A DNA stretch of 64,000 nt, from the NCBI RefSeq assembly GCF_030813505.1, contig NZ_JAUSUE010000006.1; one strand, given 5' to 3'. The translations under genes were made by a program, and so were the position numbers. Below, one piece after another: positions 16,880 through 26,101 of this stretch; the stretch's first letter is position 1; each line of letters starts with the position of its first letter. The stretch comes from Pectinatus haikarae. Lineage in GTDB: Bacteria; Bacillota; Negativicutes; Selenomonadales; Selenomonadaceae. Below the pieces are notes generated by a model. That model searched no databases and was not told the origin of the DNA. It was given only the letters and a program-made list of their open reading frames with translations.

Positions 16880-19327
16880 TCAAGAAGGCAATTTTATCAT
16901 ATTCATTCCCCAAATATCATCGGCATATTCTTTTATCGTTCTGTCGCTGGAGAAAATGCCGGAGTGAGCAATATTGATAAGGCTGGATCTTTGCCAATTG
17001 AGAGTATCTATATATTTCTTTTCAATAATTTCATGGGCAGCGCAATAAGCGGGGAAATCTTTGAAAATAAAATACTCGTCATTGCTGCCAAAAAAATAGT
17101 TATATAGAGAATGAAAATCACCATTGCTGGTGAACGGACCGGATAAGAGCTGATCAATAACACAGTGAATGTCAGGATTGCTGTTATATTCATCCCATGC
17201 TGAGTAATGACCGTTTTGATAATAAGATAATATTTCATCGGCATTGAGACCGAAAATGACGCAATTATCATCACCAACTTCATCATGTATTTCTACATTT
17301 GCCCCATCCAGAGTCCCCAGTGTGATGGCGCCATTCATCATGAATTTCATATTGCCGGTGCCGGAGGCTTCCTTACCGGCGGTTGAGATTTGTTCGCTGA
17401 CATTAGCCGCCGGAAATAATTTTTCAGCCAGTGAAATGCCGTAATTTTCCAGAAAAACTATTTTAAGTTTTTGGTTGACATTTTCATCGGAATTTACGAT
17501 GGCCGCAACGGTATTGATAAGACGTATCGTTTCTTTTGCTATGTGATAACCCGGTGCGGCTTTTCCGCCAAAAATAAAAGTACGGGGAAATATATCAAGA
17601 TGCGGATTTTGACAAAGCTTATTATAAAGATGCATCAAATGGAGTATGTTCATGAGCTGACGTTTGTAAGAATGTATACGCTTTACCTGAACATCGAATA
17701 TGGACAGAGGATCAATAATTATGTTGTATTTGGTTTTTATAAGTTGTGCCAGTTCATTTTTATAGAATTGCTTGACATCAGTTAATTTTTTCAGCGCAGA
17801 TGGATCATCAACATGTTTAAGAAGATCAATGAGCATATTTGGCGCAGTTTTCCATTTAGGCGATATGAGCTCATCTATAAGTGATGTAAGTTTTGGATTT
17901 GAAGCAATGAGCCAGCGCCGATGAGTTATACCATTGGTTTTATTGTTGAATTTATTAGGATAGTAATCACTGAATTGTTTCATACTATAATTTTTTAGAA
18001 TATCCGAATGAATCTTGGCTACACCGTTGACGCTGTGGCTGCCTACTATCGCCAGCCTGGCCATATGGACGAGTCCATCCTGAAGTATAGAAAAAGTGTG
18101 GATGATATCTTCATTGCCCGGATAACGCCGGCGTACGCTTTCCAAAAAACGTCTGTTTATTTCTTCAATAATCATATAAATACGAGGCAAATGAGGGCGG
18201 AACATATCTATGGGCCATGTTTCCAAAGCCTCAGGCATGATAGTGTGATTGGTATATGCCATGGTCCGCATAGTTATATCCCATGCCTTTTCCCACGAAA
18301 GTTTCTCTGAGTCGATGAGAATGCGCATTAATTCGGCAACAGCCATAGCGGGATGGGTATCATTGATGTGTATGGCAACCTTTTGTGGAAAATCAAGCAA
18401 AGATAAGTTGCTCTTCTTATAATGGCGTACAATGCTTTGAATACCGGCAGAAACCAAAAAATATTCCTGCGTCAGGCGGAGCAGTTTTCCCTTATTTGAG
18501 CTGTCATCTGGATAGAGACAGCTGGTTATTGCCTTAAGGCGATATTGAAATTTCAATTTTTCCTGCAGTTGTTCATGTGTCAAAACACCGCTTTGAGCAA
18601 AGTCCTGACTGACTTCTGCGTTCCAAAGCCGCAAAGTGTTTACTATGCCGTTGTGATAGCCGACTATAGGAACATCATAGGGAACCGCTGAAACGGTAGT
18701 ATAATTTTCATAGATAAGTTTCAGATTTCCGTCCGGCATTTCTTTCATGTAGGCATTGCCGCCGAAGGGAACGAGTATTTCCTTTTCAGCTTTGCGGTAT
18801 TCCCAGGCAAAGCCATTTTTAAGCCAGTTATCAGGTATTTCGACCTGGTTATTATTGATGATTTTTTGTTCAAACAATCCATATTGATATCGAATACTGC
18901 AGCCGTGTCCGGCAATGCCCAATGATGCCATGGAATCAATAAAACAAGCTGCCAGACGTCCCAGACCTCCGTTGCCGAGGCCGGCGTCAGGTTCTTCATC
19001 AAACAGGTTATCTAAGTCGATGCCAAGATCGGACATTGCAGAACGACAGATGGCACCAATGTCCAGATTGAGTATATTGTTATTGAGAAGCCGTCCCAAT
19101 AAAAACTCTATGGAAAAATAGTATATCTGTTTTTCTTTATGTTCACTATAATATTTATTTGTCCTTATCCAGTTTTCGCTTATGTATTGCCGGATAGTAT
19201 TAGCCAATGCCTGATAAAGATTTTCATTTGTAAGATCTTCCATATCGCGTCCAAACATTATATTTGCTGTCTGTAAAAATAAATGTTCAAATCTGTTTTT
19301 TTCTTCCAGAAGTTTATTAGTCAACAT
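16880..19327 (-). CDS. glgP: Glycogen/alpha-glucan phosphorylase (GT35)
   Basis: The 815-residue protein carries the phosphorylase signature EASGTGNMKFMMNGAITLGT, with the PLP-binding Lys at about residue 661. It also has GLGNGGLGRLAACFIDSMA near residue 115 and KVAIHINDTHPAMAVAELMR in the middle. It releases glucose-1-phosphate from non-reducing ends of glycogen. It follows glgD after a gap of about 195 bases with a GGAGAGG ribosome site of its own. Placing the breakdown enzyme between the synthesis genes glgD and glgB is common in Firmicute glg operons. The 195-base gap shows a GATGCTC/GAGCATC pair around a 28-base loop but no clear promoter. Confidence 0.96.
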   Translation of the reverse strand: MLTNKLLEEKNRFEHLFLQTANIMFGRDMEDLTNENLYQALANTIRQYISENWIRTNKYYSEHKEKQIYYFSIEFLLGRLLNNNILNLDIGAICRSAMSDLGIDLDNLFDEEPDAGLGNGGLGRLAACFIDSMASLGIAGHGCSIRYQYGLFEQKIINNNQVEIPDNWLKNGFAWEYRKAEKEILVPFGGNAYMKEMPDGNLKLIYENYTTVSAVPYDVPIVGYHNGIVNTLRLWNAEVSQDFAQSGVLTHEQLQEKLKFQYRLKAITSCLYPDDSSNKGKLLRLTQEYFLVSAGIQSIVRHYKKSNLSLLDFPQKVAIHINDTHPAMAVAELMRILIDSEKLSWEKAWDITMRTMAYTNHTIMPEALETWPIDMFRPHLPRIYMIIEEINRRFLESVRRRYPGNEDIIHTFSILQDGLVHMARLAIVGSHSVNGVAKIHSDILKNYSMKQFSDYYPNKFNNKTNGITHRRWLIASNPKLTSLIDELISPKWKTAPNMLIDLLKHVDDPSALKKLTDVKQFYKNELAQLIKTKYNIIIDPLSIFDVQVKRIHSYKRQLMNILHLMHLYNKLCQNPHLDIFPRTFIFGGKAAPGYHIAKETIRLINTVAAIVNSDENVNQKLKIVFLENYGISLAEKLFPAANVSEQISTAGKEASGTGNMKFMMNGAITLGTLDGANVEIHDEVGDDNCVIFGLNADEILSYYQNGHYSAWDEYNSNPDIHCVIDQLLSGPFTSNGDFHSLYNYFFGSNDEYFIFKDFPAYCAAHEIIEKKYIDTLNWQRSSLINIAHSGIFSSDRTIKEYADDIWGMNMIKLPS

Positions 19328-19522
19328 TCGCTTGACACCTCTCCTTTTTCTTTGAGCTAAAAATAAGATGCTCTTTCCGAAGAATATTTGAATAATCTGC
19401 TGAGCATCCTGCTAAAGAACTGAATATATTGCATCAGATATTCCAGTTATGCATTTTTGCAGCAAAGGCTATCTGAACAGCAATAAAGGTATTTATACTA
19501 CTGTAAAGACAGCCCTGCTGCA

Positions 19523-20629
19523 TCATATTACTGTATTTTTTTCTACAATGAATGGATAGCTTTCTGCTCCTTTTAAGTATTTTTCTGCTGAGATAGTGAC
19601 ATTTTTATCACATATAACATTTTCCAGACAAGAATTTTTATGGAGTTGGCAGCCTTGCATAATGATACTGTTTTTTATTTTAACGCCTTTTTCTATTCTT
19701 ACATCACGAAAAAGAATGCTGTTTTCAACAAGCCCCTCTATTGTACAGCCATTGGAAATAAGAGAATTATGCACATTGGCTCTGGATTTATATTGAGCAG
19801 GGACATCATCTTTTGTTCTTGTATAAATGGGAGCGTTGTCAATGAAAAGTTCATTCCATATTTGAGGATTGAGCAGATCCATACTGGTTTGATAATATCC
19901 ATATAGTGAGTTTATACATGAAACATAGCCATCATAACAACAACCATAAATATTGTAATGGGCTGTCATTCTCATTATTCCGTCCAATAAAAAGTCTGAA
20001 CCGCCTCTTTCATATGAATGTTCTACTATTTCCAAAAACACTTTTCGTGACATGAGGTAAGTCCCCATGGAGACATCGGCGTCTTCTCCGGCAGCAGGGC
20101 AGTTGGCAATATCAGACACAAGTCCGTTCTCTTTGGTTTTGATAACAGTGCAGGGGGAGTGCAGTTTTCTGCCGGGACGGTAATAAAGCATTGTTATATC
20201 AGCATTTGTGTTTTGATGAAATCGGAGAACATTATTAAAGTCAATATTAAATACAGTATGTGCTCCGGACAAAAGAATATATTCTTGAGGACTGCGGCGC
20301 ATAATATTGAGGTTTTGATAAAATGTCTTCAGTTCCGATTGACGAATGTCATCATCGTCATTTGAAGGCAGGAGATAAAACAATCCTTCATGGCGTCTTG
20401 CCAGATCCCAATCTTTGCCGGAACGCAAATGGTCAAGAATAGATGCGGCTTTATCAGGCAGCATAATACCAACGGATATGATCCCCGAATTAACCATACT
20501 GGATAAAATGAAATCTATAAGCCGATATCTCCCTGCAAAGGGAATAGTCGCAATGGGACGTTTCCTCGTTATCTCTTTGATCAGACGGTTGTCTTCATGC
20601 AAATTTATCAAACCCAATACATAATTCAT
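19523..20629 (-). CDS. glgD: Glucose-1-phosphate adenylyltransferase, GlgD subunit
   Basis: The 368-residue protein has the GlgC-like fold (AGRYRLIDFILSSMVNSGI, LLSGAHTVFNIDF and a C-terminal left-handed beta-helix with repeated hexapeptides). Its N-terminus, MNYVLGLINLHEDNRLIK, lacks the GG-x-GxRL pyrophosphorylase motif. That loss is the mark of GlgD, the partner subunit that modulates GlgC in Firmicutes and probably has little activity alone. It lies 17 bases after glgC and should be cotranslated with it, giving a GlgC-GlgD heteromer that makes ADP-glucose. Confidence 0.93.
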   Translation of the reverse strand: MNYVLGLINLHEDNRLIKEITRKRPIATIPFAGRYRLIDFILSSMVNSGIISVGIMLPDKAASILDHLRSGKDWDLARRHEGLFYLLPSNDDDDIRQSELKTFYQNLNIMRRSPQEYILLSGAHTVFNIDFNNVLRFHQNTNADITMLYYRPGRKLHSPCTVIKTKENGLVSDIANCPAAGEDADVSMGTYLMSRKVFLEIVEHSYERGGSDFLLDGIMRMTAHYNIYGCCYDGYVSCINSLYGYYQTSMDLLNPQIWNELFIDNAPIYTRTKDDVPAQYKSRANVHNSLISNGCTIEGLVENSILFRDVRIEKGVKIKNSIIMQGCQLHKNSCLENVICDKNVTISAEKYLKGAESYPFIVEKNTVI

Positions 20630-20646
20630 TTATATTCTCCTGCGCT

Positions 20647-21801
20647 TTAACCTACTTGTTTATTATCACTGCCTACAGAAGTGATTGTTTCACCTTCTGC
20701 AATAACCGTAATGGAACCATTGTCGGAAAAAATGTGACAATCATTCATAATTTCACAATTCTCAGCTACAATTGCTTTTTCAACGACTGCACCTGCATGT
20801 ATTATGCTGTAGGGCATTATTACGGAATTGACAATCCTGGCTTTTTTCCCTATGTGAACACCAGGAAAAATAACGGAATTTTTTATACTTCCATCGATAA
20901 CAGCTCCGCCGCTTACAAGGGAATTTGTTATTTTTGCATTTGCACCTATGAAGTGAGGCGGCAAAGGGGTGTGAGAAGAATAAATACGCCATGAACCGCC
21001 TAGATCAAAAGAAGGAGTTTCCTTGAGAAGATCCATATTTGCCTCCCAGAGACTTTCTATTGTACCAACGTCCTTCCAATACCCGTCAAATGAATAAGAA
21101 AATAAACGGACATGGTCAGCAAGCATTTTTGGAATTATATTTTTACCGAAATCATGTTCGGATAAGCAGTCTGCGTAATCTTCTTCTAAATAACGTTTTA
21201 GTAATCTCCAGTTGAAAATATATATGCCCATAGAAGCCAGTGTACTTTGCGGATTTTTAGGTTTTTCCTCAAAAGCGGTTATACGCCCATTGCGGTCTGT
21301 GGTCATTATGCCGAATCTCGAAGCTTCTTTGTGCGAAACTTTTATGACACTTATTGTCGCTTCAGCCTTATTCATCTTATGTTCTTCCAACATCCATGAA
21401 TAGTCCATGGTATAGATATGGTCGCCTGAAAGTATCAGAACATAGTCGGGATCATATGTTTCGATGAAATTTATATTTTGATATATTGCATCGGCAGTGC
21501 CCTTATACCAATCTGCTTCCTTTTCACGCGCATACGGCGGTAAAATGTATACTCCGCCATTTTTTCTGTCCAAATTCCATGCTTCACCTGTACCAAGGTA
21601 TGTATGCAGTTCCAAAGGCTTATATTGAGTAAGCACTCCGACTGTTTCTATACCTGAATTTGAACAGTTGCTGAGTGGAAAGTCGATGATGCGGTATTTT
21701 CCACCAAAATGGACAGCTGGCTTTGCAACTCTTTTTGTTAAAACACCGAGACGGCTGCCCTGACCACCTGCCAAAATCATTGCCAGGCATTCTGTTTTCA
21801 T
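20647..21801 (-). CDS. glgC: Glucose-1-phosphate adenylyltransferase (ADP-glucose pyrophosphorylase)
   Basis: The 384-residue protein starts MKTECLAMILAGGQGSRLGVLT with an intact nucleotide-binding GGQGSRL. It has GGKYRIIDFPLSNCSNSGI, LSGDHIYTMDY and a C-terminal beta-helix (NSLVSGGAVIDGS, NSVIFPGVHIGKKA). It converts glucose-1-phosphate and ATP to ADP-glucose, the committing step of glycogen synthesis. AAGGAGGG lies 6 bases before the ATG. It is the first gene of the six-gene glycogen operon, and a TATACT box just upstream may be its -10 element. Confidence 0.96.
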   Translation of the reverse strand: MKTECLAMILAGGQGSRLGVLTKRVAKPAVHFGGKYRIIDFPLSNCSNSGIETVGVLTQYKPLELHTYLGTGEAWNLDRKNGGVYILPPYAREKEADWYKGTADAIYQNINFIETYDPDYVLILSGDHIYTMDYSWMLEEHKMNKAEATISVIKVSHKEASRFGIMTTDRNGRITAFEEKPKNPQSTLASMGIYIFNWRLLKRYLEEDYADCLSEHDFGKNIIPKMLADHVRLFSYSFDGYWKDVGTIESLWEANMDLLKETPSFDLGGSWRIYSSHTPLPPHFIGANAKITNSLVSGGAVIDGSIKNSVIFPGVHIGKKARIVNSVIMPYSIIHAGAVVEKAIVAENCEIMNDCHIFSDNGSITVIAEGETITSVGSDNKQVG

Positions 21802-21822
21802 AAAAATCCCTCCTTAATAAAT

Positions 21823-21828
21823 AGTATA
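21823..21828 (-). promoter_or_regulatory. Possible -10 box of the glycogen operon
   Basis: On the minus strand TATACT stands about 22 bases before the glgC ATG and is followed by the AAGGAGGG site. No good -35 box lies at 16-18 bases, so either a regulator helps or the true promoter is elsewhere in the AT-rich 224-base gap. Confidence 0.3.
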
Positions 21829-22025
21829 TGCTGCAAAATAGAGCCTGAAATATGAAAATGAAATAAAGCAAGAGATATTTATATTTTAAAATATTCACTT
21901 GTCTTAGAGTAAATATTTAAAATCAGTTTTAAGTTTATATTAAAAAATTTCCCATAATTAGAAATATAATAAAAATATCTTTAAAAACACTAATAATTAA
22001 TAAAAATATGTGTAGAAAGAATCAA

Positions 22026-23069
22026 TCATGCAGATAAAAGCAGTTTTATGGAAGTAATATACTCTCTTGCCAAGGTTGTTAAATCGATGCCGGCAGAGGC
22101 AGCATCATCCGGTGTCAGTTTTATGATATTTATATCGTCATAATAGATATAGATATTGCTGCCGTCACTGTCCAAAATATAATAATCAGGATTATAGGCA
22201 GGCTGCATAGATATTTTGTAGATATTACCGGCCAAAAAATAAGTCCTTTCAAGCTGGGAAAGCCCCTCAGCAGAAACCTTCAGTGGAGGTGTTTGTCCTG
22301 AAGCGTTGGCTATATATGCTGAAGAATCTGTCTCCTTTACCTGGACCGGAATTTTCAGGGTATCCAGATATTTTTTCATATTCTCTATTCGTTTCAGAAT
22401 GCCGGGATGATCAGAGAAGAGATCGGTCTTTTCTCTGGGCGATATAGAATCCAGTTTCATAAGCCCAATCAGCATGCTGTAAGGGTTATAGCCAGCTGCC
22501 AGTGTTTCATCAAAGCCGATTCTATCAGCCTGTGATTCATCGCTGCGGCTGTATCCTGCTGTAATAGCGGATAAAATAGCTGGTTCTGCAGTTAAGCCGT
22601 TCTCTGTTTTCGCTAACAGGATCGTTGCCAGTATTGTCAAACCTATATTTTTTTGCAGCTGGTTGATGGAATGCCTTTTTACTATATGAGCAACTTCATG
22701 TCCGAGAATACCGGCAAGTTCATCATCTGTCTGCATCTTATCGGTAAGTCCCCGGAATACATAAATAAATCCTCCAGGCAGGGCAAAAGCGTTTACATCA
22801 TCAGAATCAAGAACTTTGAAAGTGTATTTTAAATCTTTTCTGCCAGATACAGCGACAATATTCTGACCGATTTTATTGACACGTGCCTGGAGTGCAGCAT
22901 CATCAACGAGTTTGTATTTTTCTTCAACATATTTTGCTGCATCTGTACCTATGGCTATCTCTTGACTGACAGATATCAGATTCGCAGATGCACTGCGGAT
23001 GAAAATGAAATTGCAGAATAAAAAAGATAATACTGCGAAAGACATGAAAGAAGCAGCCATTCTTTTCAT
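22026..23069 (-). CDS. M48 family metalloprotease, exported
   Basis: I use the ATG beginning MKRMAASFMSFAVLSFLF, which opens a signal peptide ending near RSASA and follows GGGGTGG at good spacing. A farther in-frame ATG would overlap the CYTH gene and bury the signal. The mature protein has the zinc motif HEVAH within LAGILGHEVAHIVKRHS, and the third ligand in SRSDESQADRIGFDETLAAGYNP. This is the M48B/C pattern of periplasmic chaperone-proteases such as LoiP and BepA. LPGGFIYVFRGL precedes it. It probably degrades or folds outer-membrane proteins in the periplasm, which fits a diderm. It lacks the TPR domain of BepA; the C-terminal ~90 residues are of unknown fold. Confidence 0.88.
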   Translation of the reverse strand: MKRMAASFMSFAVLSFLFCNFIFIRSASANLISVSQEIAIGTDAAKYVEEKYKLVDDAALQARVNKIGQNIVAVSGRKDLKYTFKVLDSDDVNAFALPGGFIYVFRGLTDKMQTDDELAGILGHEVAHIVKRHSINQLQKNIGLTILATILLAKTENGLTAEPAILSAITAGYSRSDESQADRIGFDETLAAGYNPYSMLIGLMKLDSISPREKTDLFSDHPGILKRIENMKKYLDTLKIPVQVKETDSSAYIANASGQTPPLKVSAEGLSQLERTYFLAGNIYKISMQPAYNPDYYILDSDGSNIYIYYDDINIIKLTPDDAASAGIDLTTLAREYITSIKLLLSA

Positions 23070-23161
23070 AATTCCAAACCACCCCGTGCTTTTAATATAT
23101 AAAATCTTCTGTGCACTATATAATAAATCCTGCTTATATAAAAAATTTTTAATATTTTTCT

Positions 23162-23782
23162 TCAAATACAATTTTTTATTTTCAAACCTCTGGAAAATTT
23201 ACTTTGCATAGACGGTTTTAAGTCAAAATGCGTTTTCAGAATCTCAGCAAGCGAGAGCACATCTTCTTTCCTGCCATACTTGAGCTCCAACTCTATTTCC
23301 TGTATCGGTTCAGTAATTGACAGTCCATATATATGACCTGTATCAATAGCAGCTTCCAGTTTTGATTGATTAAAAAATACAGTTGATTGTTGGCGTAAAA
23401 AAAAATTTTTTACGATAGGAATAAGTTGATCATCATAAATTAAATTTATTTTATCACGTATATTTTCTATATCGTCAAAAATTTTTAAATTGGGGCAGAT
23501 TGAACCTACCTGACGATTAATTTCTAAACGGCGGGCAAGAAAATCACTGGATTGATTTTTCCCCTTTATAGTAGCGATATAAGTATTATTTTCTTTGCGT
23601 ACCCGATAAACAATATGATTTTTTTGAAGAAAGGCATTTTCAGTATCATAATAGCATGCCGACATATGAAAAAATTTTGGAGGACCTGGTCGATAAAGTT
23701 CAGATATGAAATGACTGAGATAACGAAGATCTTTACTATTATTTATTTGCAATTTTACTTCAATTTCTTCATTTTTTGACAT
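23162..23782 (-). CDS. CYTH domain protein (class IV adenylate cyclase / triphosphatase family)
   Basis: The preferred start gives MSKNEEIEVKLQINN, with the CYTH signature E-x-E-x-K (EIEVK) at the N-terminus and AGGAT ten bases upstream. Further matches are ACYYDTENAFLQKNHIVYRVRKE, TIKGKNQ and EIELELKYGRKEDVLSLAEIL, the alternating charged strands that line the CYTH tunnel and bind triphosphate with divalent metal. About 206 residues is usual for single-domain members. Bacterial homologues are class IV adenylate cyclases, thiamine triphosphatases or inorganic triphosphatases, and the sequence alone does not tell which. It lies between a small membrane protein gene and the M48 protease gene. 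Confidence 0.85.
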   Translation of the reverse strand: MSKNEEIEVKLQINNSKDLRYLSHFISELYRPGPPKFFHMSACYYDTENAFLQKNHIVYRVRKENNTYIATIKGKNQSSDFLARRLEINRQVGSICPNLKIFDDIENIRDKINLIYDDQLIPIVKNFFLRQQSTVFFNQSKLEAAIDTGHIYGLSITEPIQEIELELKYGRKEDVLSLAEILKTHFDLKPSMQSKFSRGLKIKNCI

Positions 23783-23863
23783 AATGCAACACATCCTAAA
23801 GTTTTTTGAAACAGAATGATAAGTATATTATTCCTGCATATCTTTGGCAGATGATAAATCAGC

Positions 23864-24202
23864 TCACAGCAATAACAGTATTATAGATCCGAAAAAGAGC
23901 GTCAGGCTAAGTGATCTCAGAAGTGAAACGACGGCCTGGCTATGCGCAGGGATCAGCCTGCATATAAAATACTGGAGCATCCATGTACAAAATGACATGC
24001 CGAAGAAGAAACCTGGTATATCCCAAGAAAAAATACTGTAAACGGAAATTACGGCCGCAATGAACAAGGCAGTGTACTGCCCTCTGCTGAGGGCATTTTT
24101 TGCAGGAACGGCAGGTACTTTGGGACGAATTTTCTGAGAGCAGCTGTTGTAAGCTTTTTCTGCTTCATCAAAATCTTTTTGGGAAAAATTTTTATATATC
24201 AT
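23864..24202 (-). CDS. Small membrane protein of unknown function
   Basis: The 112-residue protein is not recognised. The first 40 residues are polar and basic. Three hydrophobic segments follow (about residues 45-60, 64-86 and 92-112), the last ending at the stop with GSIILLLL, so the C-terminus is in the membrane. GGAGG is 5 bases before the ATG. It is in line between the ABC transporter gene and the CYTH gene, with gaps of 33 and about 80 bases, and is probably in their operon. Coding is supported by the ribosome site and by the membrane pattern in a long gap otherwise. Confidence 0.65.
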   Translation of the reverse strand: MIYKNFSQKDFDEAEKAYNSCSQKIRPKVPAVPAKNALSRGQYTALFIAAVISVYSIFSWDIPGFFFGMSFCTWMLQYFICRLIPAHSQAVVSLLRSLSLTLFFGSIILLLL

Positions 24203-24235
24203 CTCATCCTCCGCTGCATAAATTTTTTTAAGGAT

Positions 24236-25957
24236 TTACGCGTTGTTCAAAACATAAAATTTATAATCACCATTTCCGCTGACATCAAGTCTGTATTCAT
24301 GATGGGGCAGAAGTGTCGCACGATGACCTATACTTACTATTGTGATCTGCGGCAGTTCCTTTTTCAGGAGAGTGTACATATGATTTTCTGTGGCTTCATC
24401 TAATGCAGAAGTAGCTTCATCCAAAAATACCCATGCAGGTTTTTTTAAAAATATTCGCGCAAAAGCCAGACGCTGCTGTTCACCGAGAGAAAGAATGCTG
24501 CTCCAGTCATTTATTTCTTCAAGCTGGTCAGCAAGTTTGCTGAGTTTACATGATTTTAGCAGCTGATCAATATTTTTGGTGTCAATTGCCGGAACTGCCT
24601 GAGGATAGTATAATGATTGACGCAGTGTACCCAGAGGCAGATAAGGTTTTTGCGGTAAAAATAATATATTTTCCTGAGAGGGAATAGTGATTTTACCTTC
24701 GGCAAATGGCCAAATTCCGGCTAAGGTGCGAAGCAAAGTGCTCTTACCGCTGCCGGATGCCCCTGTTATTATCATACTTTTTTCTGCGGACAGCTTCATA
24801 CAGAGATTTTTTATGATGGTTTCTCCGTGAGGAAGTCTGACCGTGAGCGCGCTTATGTCTAATTCATCATCCAAATTTACGTTGACATCCGCTTGAAGTG
24901 TATCGGCAGTTTCCATGTGTTCGGCAAAGGTGCTGAGACGGCGGATGACGGAAGACCACTGTGCTATGTCGGTATAAGAGCTGACCAAATAAGATAAGGC
25001 ATCCTGCACCTTGCCAAAGGCGGTCAGAGTCTGAATGAGCCATCCTATCGGCAGCATTTCATTGAAGTAGCGAGGAGCAGCTATTAAAATAGGAAGAATG
25101 ATTGCTATTTGGGAATAACTGACAGTTATTCCGGTAAGGATCTTTTGGCGATTCATTATTTGCTTAAAGTTACCTATGACAAACATAAAGCGCTTTTGAA
25201 AATTGATTTTTTCAGGTAATTCGCCGCGATAGAATGCGATGCATTCACTGTTTTCTCTCAGACGCACCAGAGAAAAACGAAAATCGGCTTCATATTTCTG
25301 TTGATTGAAATTCAAACTAATTAATTGATGTCCTGTTTTATGCGTTATAAAAGTTCCTATTATAGAATACAAAAGTGTTACCCATACCATAAAGCCGGGA
25401 ATAGATATGGCTTGTTCGCCAAAGGAAACGGTGAAGCTGCCTGAGAGCTGCCACAACATGGCTATAAAAGATATCAATATCATGACTTGCTTGAAAAGTC
25501 CTATGCCGAGAGAAAGTGTGAGACTGACGAAAAGATTTATATCTTCTTGAATACGTTGATCAGGGTTGTCTGTATTGTTTTGACCTGTCTGCAGCTTATA
25601 ATAAGTTTGCTTGTGCATCCATTTTTCTATGTATTGTTTAGTCATCCATGTACGCCATTTTATCTGCAGCATCTGCTGCAGATAAAATGCGTAAACCGCA
25701 AGCACAATGAGCAGCAGGGCGAGAATGCTGAATTTCCCAATAGAGTGCCAAAAAGCTTGATAGGAATAGTTTTGCAAAATAGTATAGAATTCGTTATACC
25801 AATCAGTGAGCTCCAGCATCAAATATATGGATATTAAATTAAATAGGACGACGGTAGCTAAAAGCCCTCTTGCTTTCCATTTTTCTTCTGATTGCCAGTA
25901 ATCCTTAAATAGAAGCCAGAATATTCTTGAGGATTTTTTTATAGAATCAATCTGCAT
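24236..25957 (-). CDS. ABC transporter, fused SbmA/YddA-type membrane domain and ATPase
   Basis: I take the ATG beginning MQIDSIKKSSRIFWLLFKDYW, preceded by GGGGG at 7 bases. The longer in-frame form has 43 unlikely residues and would cover the promoter. The N-terminal part has about six membrane helices and matches the SbmA/BacA-like permease domain: FKDYWQSEEKWKARGLL, LTDWYNEFY, and RWRTW-like IKWRTWMTKQYIEKW. The C-terminal ATPase has Walker A GASGSGKST, signature LSLGEQQRLA, Walker B WVFLDEATSALDE and the H-loop in SIGHR. YddA-type proteins are linked to peptide or cobalamin-like transport. The substrate is unknown. It heads the four-gene group. Confidence 0.85.
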   Translation of the reverse strand: MQIDSIKKSSRIFWLLFKDYWQSEEKWKARGLLATVVLFNLISIYLMLELTDWYNEFYTILQNYSYQAFWHSIGKFSILALLLIVLAVYAFYLQQMLQIKWRTWMTKQYIEKWMHKQTYYKLQTGQNNTDNPDQRIQEDINLFVSLTLSLGIGLFKQVMILISFIAMLWQLSGSFTVSFGEQAISIPGFMVWVTLLYSIIGTFITHKTGHQLISLNFNQQKYEADFRFSLVRLRENSECIAFYRGELPEKINFQKRFMFVIGNFKQIMNRQKILTGITVSYSQIAIILPILIAAPRYFNEMLPIGWLIQTLTAFGKVQDALSYLVSSYTDIAQWSSVIRRLSTFAEHMETADTLQADVNVNLDDELDISALTVRLPHGETIIKNLCMKLSAEKSMIITGASGSGKSTLLRTLAGIWPFAEGKITIPSQENILFLPQKPYLPLGTLRQSLYYPQAVPAIDTKNIDQLLKSCKLSKLADQLEEINDWSSILSLGEQQRLAFARIFLKKPAWVFLDEATSALDEATENHMYTLLKKELPQITIVSIGHRATLLPHHEYRLDVSGNGDYKFYVLNNA

Positions 25958-25996
25958 ATGTATGCCCCCGATAACTTGAAATAAAGTATGGTTAAA

Positions 25997-26025
25997 AGTA
26001 TAATAAAAAAATAGATTTATTGCAA
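25997..26025 (-). promoter_or_regulatory. Promoter of the ABC transporter / CYTH / M48 group
   Basis: On the minus strand TTGCAA and TATACT are separated by exactly 17 bases, with the -10 about 40 bases before the ATG. It is a good sigma-A type match and supports the shorter start of the transporter. Confidence 0.6.
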
Positions 26026-26101
26026 TGACAGAAGGCTGGCATGAGTATTTATCCGAGAAAACATTTGCAGGATAAAAATCGTTCAAAATAGGAGACTACA
26101 G

